NCBI RefSeq assembly: GCF_018131185.1
Contig: NZ_JAFCJE010000001.1
Location: 710,001-774,000 of the forward strand
Origin: Bradyrhizobium diazoefficiens
Lineage (GTDB): Bacteria > Pseudomonadota > Alphaproteobacteria > Rhizobiales > Xanthobacteraceae
Direction of reading: 5' to 3'
Length of the DNA stretch: 64,000 nt
The position numbers and the translations under genes were made by a program. The notes beneath the pieces were generated by a model that worked only from the letters and a program-made list of their open reading frames with translations, was not told the DNA's origin and ran no database searches. Positions 17,962-25,619 of this stretch are shown here, piece by piece; within the stretch, counting starts at the first letter, position 1, and each line of letters begins with the position of its first letter.

Positions 17962-19343
17962 TGTACCGCATCTATCCATCTTCTCACGAACGATCCTTCT
18001 CCGAGATCTCTCGTGAACGCGTACCATTCTGCTTCATGCTGTTGCAGAAGCCGTTCCAGTCCGCTTGCTACCACTTCTGGCGATTCTGCCAGTGAGCGCG
18101 TCAATTCGCTTAAAGTGCGGCGCTTGAGCATCGCGTATTGGTCGGACGCGCGAATCAAGGCGAAGTGCTCGAGATGGAGCACTCCGGCCAGCGCATACTC
18201 GCGTAACGCCGGCGTCATGTTGTTGAATTCACCGGCCGCGCCTTCTGCGAAGCTGGGAGACTTCAAAGTCTCCCACACATAGGTCTCCCGCGGTTCTGTC
18301 AAGCCGGCGGCGTGGACGCTCATCCGCCGCAACATGCACGCTGCGCAGATTCCGCATTGCCGCCACCTGCCCGAGACAGACGCCTGCCGCGACTGTTGCC
18401 AACACGAGCGTGTCTTCGCCCACTTCGCCGCCTCCTCGCCACAGTTGTCAATGAACTCGCGCAGCGTCTCGCCTTTGGTCTTCCATAGCTGCGGGAAGCG
18501 ATAGCGCAGCCGATGTCCGAGGAGAGCGCTGACAAACCTCTCCATTAGCGTGGTGAACACCGGGTGGTTTCGGTAGTCCGAATATCCCTGTCCTACAGGA
18601 AGGATCGCCGGGGCCAGAGCACCTTGCCCGCTTTCCGGGACGATGACCGATGGCGCATCGATCAAGTAAGCGGCTAAAGCCGATACAAGGCCGAATTTGA
18701 ATCCTCGGCTGCGCGCACTCGTTTCGGCGTTGTTGCCCTCCAACTTCACCTTGTACGGAAGGGCCGCAAACGGAGTATGAGACGAGGTCTTTTTCGGTAT
18801 GTCCTGCCGCTTGGTGCCTACTCTCACGCGCACAAGTCGGTGTCCGAGATGCTTGCGAACGAGACCATCAACCGCCCGCGAATCCATGCCCTCGCTGTAG
18901 GCAATTACCGCTTCGGCGTCATTGGGAAACTCCATCCGGTTCTGGGCCGGCGTCGCAACGCTCGTCCTGCGGGGACGAAACTCGAAATTCCAGTTATCGC
19001 CGGTAAGGAGATTGAGCGCGTCGGTTAGAGCTCGCATCACAGAGCGGTCCGACCATCTTGCGGGATCGTGGACAAGAATACGGACGTTGAACTGCCGACC
19101 CCAGTTCATCGCACCGCGAGACAGGCTGCGATCGCAGAACTCGACCGTCGCCGCCACGACAAGCGCATCATAGACCACCGCCTGCCAATTGGTGGATGAG
19201 AAGGACTCCAATATCTCAGTGTCGAAGTTGACGTTGTGGTCTAGTTCGCAAGCCACCTTACTCTTGCGCGGACGTCCGCCGCGCTCAACGACATCGACCG
19301 TCAGCTCATTCGGTTCGAGAAAGCGTGCCACCGTGCTCATCAT
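17958..19343 (-). CDS. QueC-like (7-cyano-7-deazaguanine synthase-like) protein
   Basis: The 461-residue protein carries an altered PP-loop, AYSEGMDSRA (Ser150-Glu-Gly-Met-Asp-Ser155), where ordinary QueC has SGGxDS, and a QueC-like zinc knuckle with Cys314, Cys330, Cys333 and Cys336 (CGICAACMLRR). It is about twice the length of housekeeping QueC (about 230 residues), with roughly 140 extra residues before the PP-loop and 120 after the Cys cluster. QueC-like proteins are known in defence systems (QatC of Qat, Cap9 of type IV CBASS). It overlaps both neighbours by four bases (ATGA), so tight translational coupling is expected. Nucleotidyl activation of a carboxylate or protein conjugation is a guess from family knowledge. 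Confidence 0.72.
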   Translation of the reverse strand: MMSTVARFLEPNELTVDVVERGGRPRKSKVACELDHNVNFDTEILESFSSTNWQAVVYDALVVAATVEFCDRSLSRGAMNWGRQFNVRILVHDPARWSDRSVMRALTDALNLLTGDNWNFEFRPRRTSVATPAQNRMEFPNDAEAVIAYSEGMDSRAVDGLVRKHLGHRLVRVRVGTKRQDIPKKTSSHTPFAALPYKVKLEGNNAETSARSRGFKFGLVSALAAYLIDAPSVIVPESGQGALAPAILPVGQGYSDYRNHPVFTTLMERFVSALLGHRLRYRFPQLWKTKGETLREFIDNCGEEAAKWAKTRSCWQQSRQASVSGRWRQCGICAACMLRRMSVHAAGLTEPRETYVWETLKSPSFAEGAAGEFNNMTPALREYALAGVLHLEHFALIRASDQYAMLKRRTLSELTRSLAESPEVVASGLERLLQQHEAEWYAFTRDLGEGSFVRRWIDAVQ

Positions 19344-19909
19344 AGCGGCACCCCGTCATTGACATTCGTCCTCTTACGCGGTCCGCGTGACGCGCTTGGC
19401 TGCGGGTCCACCAGCATCGAACCAAGCTTGCTCTCCGACAATCCGGAGATGGCGCTCTGCAATCGCGCAGCCACGCCGTCCGCTCGCCGCTGGTTAGACT
19501 TGCGCAGGTAATGCTCCTCCACCGACCGCGTGTTGGCGAATCCGCGTTCCTTGGCGGCGAGTCCTACGGCTTCATAAAGCGCCTCCTTGCCCTGGCGGCC
19601 CTCATGAACGAGTTGAATGCTCCAGGCGACCGCGTTCATTCCAAAAACGGAGCCGGCCGCGAGTGCTTTAGCGTCTTCCAACTGCTGAAGCGCGATTTCT
19701 CGAAGTCCCAACGAATTGTCGCGGCCCGTGAAAACCTCCTTCAAGGCGCTGATCAGCGGCGCCGAAACCTCATTCTTGAAATCGCTGGCGAGCGCATGAG
19801 ACGCGGCTTCACCAACCTGCTCGGCGTCGTAAGTAAGCTGATCGCCTCGCTTTGCCACTTCCTTCCAAGCCCTGCGCATTCGCAAGCTTCTATGCGGTCC
19901 GTCGCTCAT
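19340..19909 (-). CDS. Unknown protein, first gene of the tRNA-His island operon
   Basis: This 189-residue soluble protein begins with basic sequence (MSDGPHRSLRMRRAWKEVAK) and is mainly helical. A Gly/Ala-rich centre (AAGSVFGMNAVAWSIQLVHEG) is followed by a charged segment (RSVEEHYLRKSNQRRADGVA) and a disordered basic tail. I do not recognise a family. AAGGAA lies ahead of the ATG, below a near-consensus promoter. Its stop overlaps the start of the QueC-like gene. As the first gene it could be the partner or substrate of the QueC-like protein, in the way small partners precede QueC-like proteins elsewhere; that is inference. Confidence 0.75.
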   Translation of the reverse strand: MSDGPHRSLRMRRAWKEVAKRGDQLTYDAEQVGEAASHALASDFKNEVSAPLISALKEVFTGRDNSLGLREIALQQLEDAKALAAGSVFGMNAVAWSIQLVHEGRQGKEALYEAVGLAAKERGFANTRSVEEHYLRKSNQRRADGVAARLQSAISGLSESKLGSMLVDPQPSASRGPRKRTNVNDGVPL

Positions 19910-19930
19910 GGCGCATTCCTTTTGTCAGAA

Positions 19931-19958
19931 ATTATAACAATAAAGCTGACAATGTCAA
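19931..19958 (-). promoter_or_regulatory. Promoter with overlapping palindromic operator for the island operon
   Basis: On the minus strand, TTGACA (19953-19958) and TATAAT (19931-19936) are separated by 16 bases, a full consensus sigma-70 promoter and strikingly better than others in the window. TGACA-A-TGTCA (19947-19957) is a perfect 5-1-5 palindrome lying over the -35 box, and another TGTCA half-site (19923-19927) lies just past the -10. This is what repression by the operon's own Xre protein would need. Confidence 0.75.
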
Positions 19959-20456
19959 ATGGCCTCTTGCCGACGTTTGTTGGTCGCCAAGCCTTCTCCT
20001 CGTCCGCCGGACGGATGGCCGCCCCAGATTGGGCTACCCCTTAAGCTCCCCGATCAGCAGACCCGCCGACGATGCTAACTAGGAGTAGTCGCTTGCCCGC
20101 CTCGGCGACGATGGCCTGCAGCGTCTGAGCGTGGCAGTAATTGTGGAAGGCCGGTGAGGCCGAGAGGTTCAGCGCGCCAAAGGTTTGTTCGGCGCGGAGC
20201 GCTCGCGCGGCCCCGCCTTTGAGCGACGGCAGTCGGTCAATCGAGTGCGCGACGCGGTGGTTCAGGGCGCCCAGTTGCGTTGACCGGAAATGATTGGAAC
20301 TACGGTGACAGTGCACCAAACTTCCGACGCGGGGGCCTATCCGCGGCGCTACTCAAGCCAATTTACGCCGCGTCACCGTAGCTCCCCGGGTCGCAATGGG
20401 CTATCGATCGCGAGCCCAGGACGTTCATCGATAATCAACCCAGGCCAAAAACCATC
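19959..20456. other. Gene-poor stretch between the island and tenA
   Basis: I find no gene I can support here. A minus-strand 92-codon frame (20041-20319) has no recognisable domain or ribosome site. An inverted pair, GGAACTACGGTGAC (20296-20309) and GTCACCGTAGCTCC (20372-20385), lies close to tenA, and a related GTGACAGTGC string recurs just after tenA (21139). The stretch may be the distal edge of the island or decayed DNA. Confidence 0.5.
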
Positions 20457-21140
20457 GTGAGTTTCTTCGAGCGTCTCAAGACAGCAGCATCCGTCGAATG
20501 GCGGGCTTACACCGAGCATCCCTTCACGAACGGGTTGGCGGACGGCTCGCTCCCTGAAGCTGCGTTTCGTCACTATCTCGTTCAGGACTATTTGTTCCTC
20601 ATCGAGTTTGCGCGCGCCTACGCGCTCGCGGTCTACAAGTCGCCCACTCTTGACGACATGCGTGAGGCCGCGGCCGGCCTCTCGGCCATCCTCGATGTCG
20701 AGATGAACCTGCATGTAAAACTCTGTGCCGATTGGGGTCTGTCCCCGGCCGACCTCGAACAGGCTCCTCCGGCGGCCGAGATGCTGGCCTATACGCGCTA
20801 CGTGCTGGATGCGGGAATGCGCGGCGATCTGCTCGCGCTCAAGGTGGCGCTTGCGCCTTGCGTGATCGGGTACGCGGAGATCGCAACGCGGCTTGCCGCG
20901 CGACCCCATGCGGACGCGGCGACGAACGCCTATCGCGTCTGGATCGCCGAGTACGCCGGCGTGCCCTACCAGGAGGTCGCTGCCAATGCGCGGGCGCATC
21001 TGGATCATCTGGCCGATCTCTACGCCACGCCGGCCCGCGAGGCGGAGCTGATCGCGATCTTCAAGGAAGCCACCCGGCTCGAGGCAGACTTCTGGGAGAT
21101 GGCTTGGCGCACAGGCCAGTGTGGTGCCGCATTACAGTGA
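20457..21140 (+). CDS. tenA: TenA-family aminopyrimidine aminohydrolase (thiaminase II)
   Basis: TenA hydrolyses degraded thiamine pyrimidines (aminopyrimidine to hydroxymethyl-pyrimidine) for salvage. The 227-residue all-helical protein has Asp44 in VQDYLFLIEFARAY and Cys135 in APCVIGYAEIA, matching the catalytic Cys135 and Asp44 of Bacillus TenA, plus the C-terminal Glu in ATRLEADFW. The start is a GTG at 20457, with no in-frame ATG that begins the fold. I see no TPP riboswitch before it and no thi genes nearby, so it acts as an isolated salvage gene. GTGACAGTGC repeats lie on both sides. Confidence 0.92.
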   Translation: MSFFERLKTAASVEWRAYTEHPFTNGLADGSLPEAAFRHYLVQDYLFLIEFARAYALAVYKSPTLDDMREAAAGLSAILDVEMNLHVKLCADWGLSPADLEQAPPAAEMLAYTRYVLDAGMRGDLLALKVALAPCVIGYAEIATRLAARPHADAATNAYRVWIAEYAGVPYQEVAANARAHLDHLADLYATPAREAELIAIFKEATRLEADFWEMAWRTGQCGAALQ

Positions 21141-21410
21141 CAGTGCGCGGAACTCCTACGGAGCTGCATCCTCTCGCACGCAATCATCCGCGCTGTCCCA
21201 TGTCACCCTCCCTGAAAGACGTATCAGGAAAGCCTAGCGACCTTTGCGTGTAAAGGCAAAATCATCGCGCGGCCCCAGCGCGCCGAAGCAGGATGGTTCG
21301 TTTTCGTTCCCCGGTTTCGGCAGAAAACGGCAGCCAGCATCGGCGAACCTTTTCATGTCCCTGAGTGTTTGTAGCTGCGGCAGGACTGAAAACGCTGAGG
21401 GAGTTGAGCT

Positions 21411-21485
21411 ATGAACGGTATCATTTATATCATCGGGCTGATCGTCGTGATTGCTGCGGTGCTCTCGTTCTTCGGCCTGCGCTGA
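21411..21485 (+). CDS. Very small single-helix membrane protein, 24 aa
   Basis: An ATG after GAGGGAGTTGAGCT opens a 24-residue product that is nearly all hydrophobic (about residues 4-22) and ends FFGLR. A strong Shine-Dalgarno sequence at good spacing, one clean membrane helix and a positively charged C-terminus support a real gene. Proteins with this opening (MNGIIYIIGLIVV) are, from memory, common in Rhizobiales, with no known function. It lies alone between tenA and the convergent transporter gene. Confidence 0.65.
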   Translation: MNGIIYIIGLIVVIAAVLSFFGLR

Positions 21486-21540
21486 TTGGCAATTCGGCAC
21501 GGGGAGGCCGTGCGGCGTTGCCCGCAAAGCCCCCGACGCC

Positions 21541-22479
21541 TCACCGCGTTACCATCCACACCACCACCGGCAACGTCGCCGCCGCCAGCAGCGTGCCCAG
21601 CGCCACCGCGCCTGAGACCGGGTTGACCAGCCGCTGATACTGCACCGCGAAGATGTAGGCGTTCGCGCCGGTCGGCATCGCCGCGAACAGCACGATGACA
21701 CCGGCGGCGATCGGCGGCAGGTCGAGCATCCTTGCCAGCACGAACGCTGCTGCCGGCATGGCCGCGAGCTTGAGCGCGCACATCACCAGGATGCTCAGCT
21801 TCTCGCCCTTCACCTCGAAGCGAAACAGATTGATGCCGAGCGCGATCAGCGCGGTCGGCGAGCCCGCCTGCGCCAGCAGCTCGATGGTGCGGTCCACCAC
21901 CGGGGTGAGGCCGAGGCCGGTGAAGCGCCAGATCACGCCGAAGCCGATCGCCAGCATCAAGGGGTTGCGCGCGAGGTCGGCGATCACGGGCCAGACGATT
22001 GCGAGCGGCGAGCCCGCCTGCTTGCGGCTGACGAACTCCATCTGCAGCGTGCCGCACAGCCAGAGCAGCGGCGTGTTCACCGACAGGATCAGCGCCATCG
22101 GGCCCGCCGCCTCGTTGCCGAGCGCGGAGAGCACGAGCGGAATGCCGAGCATCACGATGTTGCCGTAGACCGATCCGATCGCGAACACCACGCCATCCTC
22201 GCTGCCGCCGCGCCCGCGGCGCAGCAGCGCCGAGACGGCCATCGCCGCGATCCAGGTCAGCGTCAGCGCGCCGTAATAGGCGCCCCACATTCGCCAGGGA
22301 CTGACATCAGGGAATTCCGAGACGACGATGGTGCGGAACAGCAGCGCGGGGATCGCGATACTGAAGGCGAATTCGCTGATGCCCTTGTGCGCGCCCTCCG
22401 AGACGAAGCGAAACAGCACCGAGGCATAGCCGGCCGCGATCAGCGCAAACACCGGCGCGACGATCAGCAAGGTTGCCAT
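21541..22479 (-). CDS. AEC-family (auxin efflux carrier-like) transporter
   Basis: The 312-residue protein has about ten hydrophobic helices in two halves of five, the layout of the AEC/bile-arsenite-riboflavin superfamily. Telltale stretches are the N-terminal VAPVFALIAAGYASVLF, GSVYGNIVMLGIPLVL with the broken-helix Asn/Gly/Pro motif, and GVIVLFAAMPTGANAYIFA near the end. It is an inner-membrane exporter or uniporter of small carboxylates or similar; the substrate is unknown. It ends a minus-strand cluster, starting 6 bases after the CitE-like lyase gene, so the three genes 24578-21541 look cotranscribed. Confidence 0.9.
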   Translation of the reverse strand: MATLLIVAPVFALIAAGYASVLFRFVSEGAHKGISEFAFSIAIPALLFRTIVVSEFPDVSPWRMWGAYYGALTLTWIAAMAVSALLRRGRGGSEDGVVFAIGSVYGNIVMLGIPLVLSALGNEAAGPMALILSVNTPLLWLCGTLQMEFVSRKQAGSPLAIVWPVIADLARNPLMLAIGFGVIWRFTGLGLTPVVDRTIELLAQAGSPTALIALGINLFRFEVKGEKLSILVMCALKLAAMPAAAFVLARMLDLPPIAAGVIVLFAAMPTGANAYIFAVQYQRLVNPVSGAVALGTLLAAATLPVVVWMVTR

Positions 22480-22485
22480 GCGCGC

Positions 22486-23415
22486 CTACGATCCCAGCTC
22501 GATGATCCGGCGCGCCATCCGCACATTGGCATAGTCGATCATCTTGCCGTCGAGCGTGACCGCGCCCTGGCCTTGCGCCTCCGCGGTTTCCATGGCCTCG
22601 ACGACGCGCCGCGCCTGCGCCAGCTCTTCCTCCGACGGCGTGAAGGCGCGCAGCGTCGGCTCGATCTGATCGGGGTGGATCACCTGCTTGCCGTCGAACC
22701 CCATCGCGGCGGCCTTCTGTGCGCTGGCCTCGGTCAGCCTGGCGTCGCGGAACGCGCCGCAGGGGCCGTCGATCGCGCGCAGGCCAAAGGCGCGCGCGGC
22801 CACCAGCACGCGCATCATGGGATAGGCGAACAGGTCGAGCGGCGCTGAGGCGTAGCCGCTCTGCGCCGATCCGAGATGGCGATAGCCGTCCGGCGAGATC
22901 CCGATGTCGGAGGTGCGTGCGCCGAGCGAGGCCGCGAGATCGCCGACGCCGAGATGCAGCGCGGCGACGCTTGGGTGCGCTGCGGCCAGCGCATCGACAT
23001 TGACGAGGCCGAGCGCGGTCTCGATCAGCAGGTCGAGCGCGACGGGTGCGGCGCGGTCCGGCCCGGCGGCGCGCAAGCGATCGGCGATGGCAACGATGTC
23101 GCCGGCGCGCTCCGCCTTCGGCACGATCACCGCATCCAGCCGGGGCAGGTCGGCCAGCGTGCGGATCTCGTCCGCGATGAACGGGCTGTCGACCGCGTTC
23201 AGCCTGACCGCGACGCGCTTGTCGCCCCAGTCGAGCGATGACAGCGACCGCACCGCTTCCTCCAGCGCGACGCCCTTCTCGGTTGGCGGCACGGCGTCTT
23301 CGAGATCCATGAACACCGCATCCGCGTTTGAAGCCGCCGCCTTGGCGACGAGACGGGCGCGATGGGCGGGAACAGCCAGATAGGCCCGGCTCGGCCGCAG
23401 CGAGGCCATCGTCAA
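22486..23415 (-). CDS. HpcH/HpaI-family CoA-ester lyase (CitE-like)
   Basis: The 309-residue TIM barrel resembles citrate lyase beta, malyl-CoA or citramalyl-CoA lyases. The metal-binding Glu/Asp lie in AVFMDLEDAVPP, RVAVRLNAVDSP and LIETALGLVN, followed by GVGDLAASLGA and the C-terminal GKQVIHPDQIEPTLRAFTP. Such enzymes cleave a beta-hydroxyacyl-CoA into acetyl-CoA or propionyl-CoA plus an oxoacid. Its start overlaps the CoA-transferase stop as ATGA, so the transferase probably makes the CoA ester it cleaves. The exact substrate is not determined. The AEC transporter downstream may move the acid. Confidence 0.9.
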   Translation of the reverse strand: MTMASLRPSRAYLAVPAHRARLVAKAAASNADAVFMDLEDAVPPTEKGVALEEAVRSLSSLDWGDKRVAVRLNAVDSPFIADEIRTLADLPRLDAVIVPKAERAGDIVAIADRLRAAGPDRAAPVALDLLIETALGLVNVDALAAAHPSVAALHLGVGDLAASLGARTSDIGISPDGYRHLGSAQSGYASAPLDLFAYPMMRVLVAARAFGLRAIDGPCGAFRDARLTEASAQKAAAMGFDGKQVIHPDQIEPTLRAFTPSEEELAQARRVVEAMETAEAQGQGAVTLDGKMIDYANVRMARRIIELGS

Positions 23416-24578
23416 TTCTCCCCGCCGAGGCCGAGCTCGCGCAGGATGGCCTCGTTGTGCTCGCCCAAATCAGGCACCGGGTCCATACGCGGCGTAACGC
23501 CTGGAATGGTCAGCGCCGGCAGGAAGCTCGTCACCGGGCCGTTGGGAGAGCCGACGCTCTGCACGCGCCCGCGCGCATGCAGCTGCTCGTGCTTCAGGAA
23601 GGCCTCGACCGAGTTCAGATGCGCGTTGGCAATCGCGGCCTCGTCGAGCAGCCGCAGCACCTCGTCGCCGGTCATCGCCGCAAAGCGCTGCTCGATATGC
23701 GCCTCCAGTTCGGTCCGGTTCTGCATGCGCAGCGGATTGGTGCGGAAGCGCAGGTCGTCGGCGAAGCCGGCGTCGCCGAGCACGATGCGGCACAGCGACC
23801 GCCATTCCCGGTCGTTCTGGATGCCGAAGAAGATCGTGCTGCCGTCGCCGACCCGGAACGGGCCGTAAGGCGCGATGGTCGCGTGCCGCGCGCCCGTGCG
23901 CGGCAGCGGCCGGCCGGTGCTCTCGGTGTAGAAGGCGGGATAGCTCATCCAGTCCGTGATGGAATCGAACAGCGAGGCCTGGAAGGCCGTGCCCTTGCCG
24001 GTCCGCTCGCGGCGATACAGCGCCATCAGCACGCCGTTGAGGATGTACATGCCGGTGGCGATATCGACCACGGACAGCCCGACCTTGGCCGGCTCCGCCT
24101 CGGTGCCGTTGACCGCGAGCACGCCGGCCTCGCACTGGACCAGGAGATCATAGGCCTTCTTGTCGCTGTAGGGGCCGCCGCTGCCATAGCCCGAGACGTC
24201 GCAGGCGATGATGCGCGGATATTTGCGCAGCAGCGATGCGGCATCGAGGCCGAGCCGCTCCGCCGCGCCGGGAGCGAGATTCTGGATGAACACGTCCGCC
24301 TGCGGCAGCAGGGCGTCGAGCACCTCGCGGCCGTCCTCGCTCTTGATGTCGATGGCGAGGCTTTCCTTGGAGCGGTTGGTCCAGACGAACTGGCTCGACA
24401 TGCCGTTCATCACGTGGTCGTAGTCCCGGCAGAAATCTCCGGTGCCCGGCCGCTCGATCTTGATGACCCGCGCGCCCCAGTCCGCCAGGTGCCGGCTCGC
24501 CAGCGGCGCTGCGATTGCCTGCTCGAGCGAGACCACCGTGACACCCGCCAGCGGCAGCTCCGCCTCATTCCCTTCCAT
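23412..24578 (-). CDS. CaiB/BaiF-family CoA-transferase (class III)
   Basis: This 388-residue enzyme moves CoA between carboxylic acids. The N-terminal LPLAGVTVVSLEQAIAAPLA, GARVIKIERPGTGDFCRDYD and RSKESLAIDIKSEDG are classic CaiB signatures, and the catalytic Asp is probably the one in GTGDFCRDYD/SEDG context further on. The long frame open to 24929 is ignored: the family start MEGNEAELPLAG is the ATG at 24578, preceded by GAGGACGG. The first gene of a CoA-transferase / CoA-lyase / transporter cluster, it is translationally coupled to the lyase by a 4-base overlap. Confidence 0.92.
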   Translation of the reverse strand: MEGNEAELPLAGVTVVSLEQAIAAPLASRHLADWGARVIKIERPGTGDFCRDYDHVMNGMSSQFVWTNRSKESLAIDIKSEDGREVLDALLPQADVFIQNLAPGAAERLGLDAASLLRKYPRIIACDVSGYGSGGPYSDKKAYDLLVQCEAGVLAVNGTEAEPAKVGLSVVDIATGMYILNGVLMALYRRERTGKGTAFQASLFDSITDWMSYPAFYTESTGRPLPRTGARHATIAPYGPFRVGDGSTIFFGIQNDREWRSLCRIVLGDAGFADDLRFRTNPLRMQNRTELEAHIEQRFAAMTGDEVLRLLDEAAIANAHLNSVEAFLKHEQLHARGRVQSVGSPNGPVTSFLPALTIPGVTPRMDPVPDLGEHNEAILRELGLGGEN

Positions 24579-24928
24579 GCGACCGTCCTCCTCCGTGCGC
24601 TTTTCGACAAGCGCAGGAGACGAGCCAACCACCTCACGCGCATCTGCTTGATGACGACATGATGCCCCTGTTTTGCCCGACAAGTCAAACACGGTTCGCT
24701 TAATCCTAAGAGATGAAATGCGAGGGATTACCGTGGCTTGGCTACTGTGCATGGGGTTGTTTTCGCGATTTTTGCGAGGGAGCCCCGGGAACTGCGGACC
24801 CGTGGCTGGTGCCGGGCTGGCCCGCCTGTTGCCGAGACCGCACAGCTCGGACCTTTCGCGTCCCCCCTCGTTGCCAACGAACCGCCGTTCACCCACTATT
24901 CCCTCTGACTCGACATGTGGGGGTTTCA
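24579..24928. other. 350-bp intergenic stretch between divergent genes
   Basis: Frames running through here are extensions of the flanking genes without domain sequence. It should hold both divergent promoters (CoA-transferase to the left, secreted Cys-rich protein to the right). I recognise no RNA or repeat. Confidence 0.4.
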
Positions 24929-25273
24929 ATGCCGGCGCTTCGCTTCAAGACATCCTTGGCTGCTGCCACTCTCGGCATGGCCCTCGCCGTGCTGGTCCAG
25001 CCCGGTGCCGGCTTCGCCTACACCCAGGAGGAGCAGCAGGCCTGCACGCCGGATGCGATGCGGCTGTGCGGCGAGTTCGTGCCGAACGTCGATGCCATCA
25101 CCGCCTGCATGATCAAGAAGAAGGCGCAGCTCTCGCCGCCATGCGCGGTGTTCTTCCGCCGCGGACCGGAGCCAAGCGAGCAGCGCGCCGGCAGGCCGAC
25201 CAACATCGCGCCCAAAACCGCGAAGAAGACCGCCAAGCCGGCAGCCAAGAAGAAAAAGACCAGCGACGGCTGA
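24929..25273 (+). CDS. Small secreted Cys-containing protein, 114 aa
   Basis: A signal peptide (FKTSLAAATLGMALAVLV ... GAGFA) ends before YTQEEQQACTPDAMRLCGEF. The mature part has four Cys spaced ACTPDAMRLC and ACMIKKKAQLSPPC, as in small periplasmic proteins common in Bradyrhizobium, and a Lys/Ala-rich basic tail (KTAKKTAKPAAKKKK). GTGGGGGTTTCA precedes the ATG at 24929; the frame is open further upstream but signal-less. It is probably periplasmic with two disulfides. I do not know its function; the basic tail could bind nucleic acid or anionic envelope polymers. Confidence 0.75.
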   Translation: MPALRFKTSLAAATLGMALAVLVQPGAGFAYTQEEQQACTPDAMRLCGEFVPNVDAITACMIKKKAQLSPPCAVFFRRGPEPSEQRAGRPTNIAPKTAKKTAKPAAKKKKTSDG

Positions 25274-25564
25274 GGCTATCCGCGTTCCTCCTGTGAAACT
25301 TGGTAAGGTAACGGACTCCTTTTGTTCGCGCCGACTGGCGTGAGGCCTGCGACGCAAGCACGACGGAAAAGAGTCGGATGCCGGTTTGCGCGGCGAGGTT
25401 GCATTCCGCTCTATCCCGAACGACTGCTCAGGAAACGCACACACGCGCGCGCGCACGTCCATTGCAGCTCTCGTCGCGCCTCGCACATCACAGTGTGACT
25501 CAAAAGCCAGCCCGCCTTGTTATTTCGTGACCGTGGCGCCACTCCCGATAAATTTATCTTTCAC

Positions 25565-25582
25565 GAATCAGCGTCGTGATTC
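25565..25582 (+). promoter_or_regulatory. GAATCA-N6-TGATTC inverted repeat before the parA-like gene
   Basis: GAATCA (25565-25570) and TGATTC (25577-25582) are exact inverted copies 38 bases before the start. Each arm includes a GANTC site, the target of the CcrM cell-cycle methylase. It is the only notable structure in the 346-bp gap 25274-25619, which otherwise holds no gene I can support. Confidence 0.4.
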
Positions 25583-25619
25583 ATTTTCGCGGCCTGGGGT
25601 CAATCTGGAGGCCGAAGGT

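Noticed and set aside
16149..19909. Assignment as a classical Qat or CBASS system
   Set aside because: The Qat ATPase (QatA) and TatD nuclease (QatD) are missing, and there is no cyclase or Cap effector. Only the QueC-like part is shared.
20041..20319. 92-codon minus-strand frame between the island and tenA
   Set aside because: No recognisable domain, no ribosome site and no coupling to a neighbour; I cannot support a gene.
16097..20456. Prophage or ICE at tRNA-His
   Set aside because: No integrase, phage or conjugation gene is seen, and I found no direct repeat of the tRNA 3' end beyond the operon. The island is called only from gene content and position.
20281..20456. TPP riboswitch before tenA
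   Set aside because: The conserved CUGAGA and related thi-box strings are not present; only a short inverted repeat is seen.
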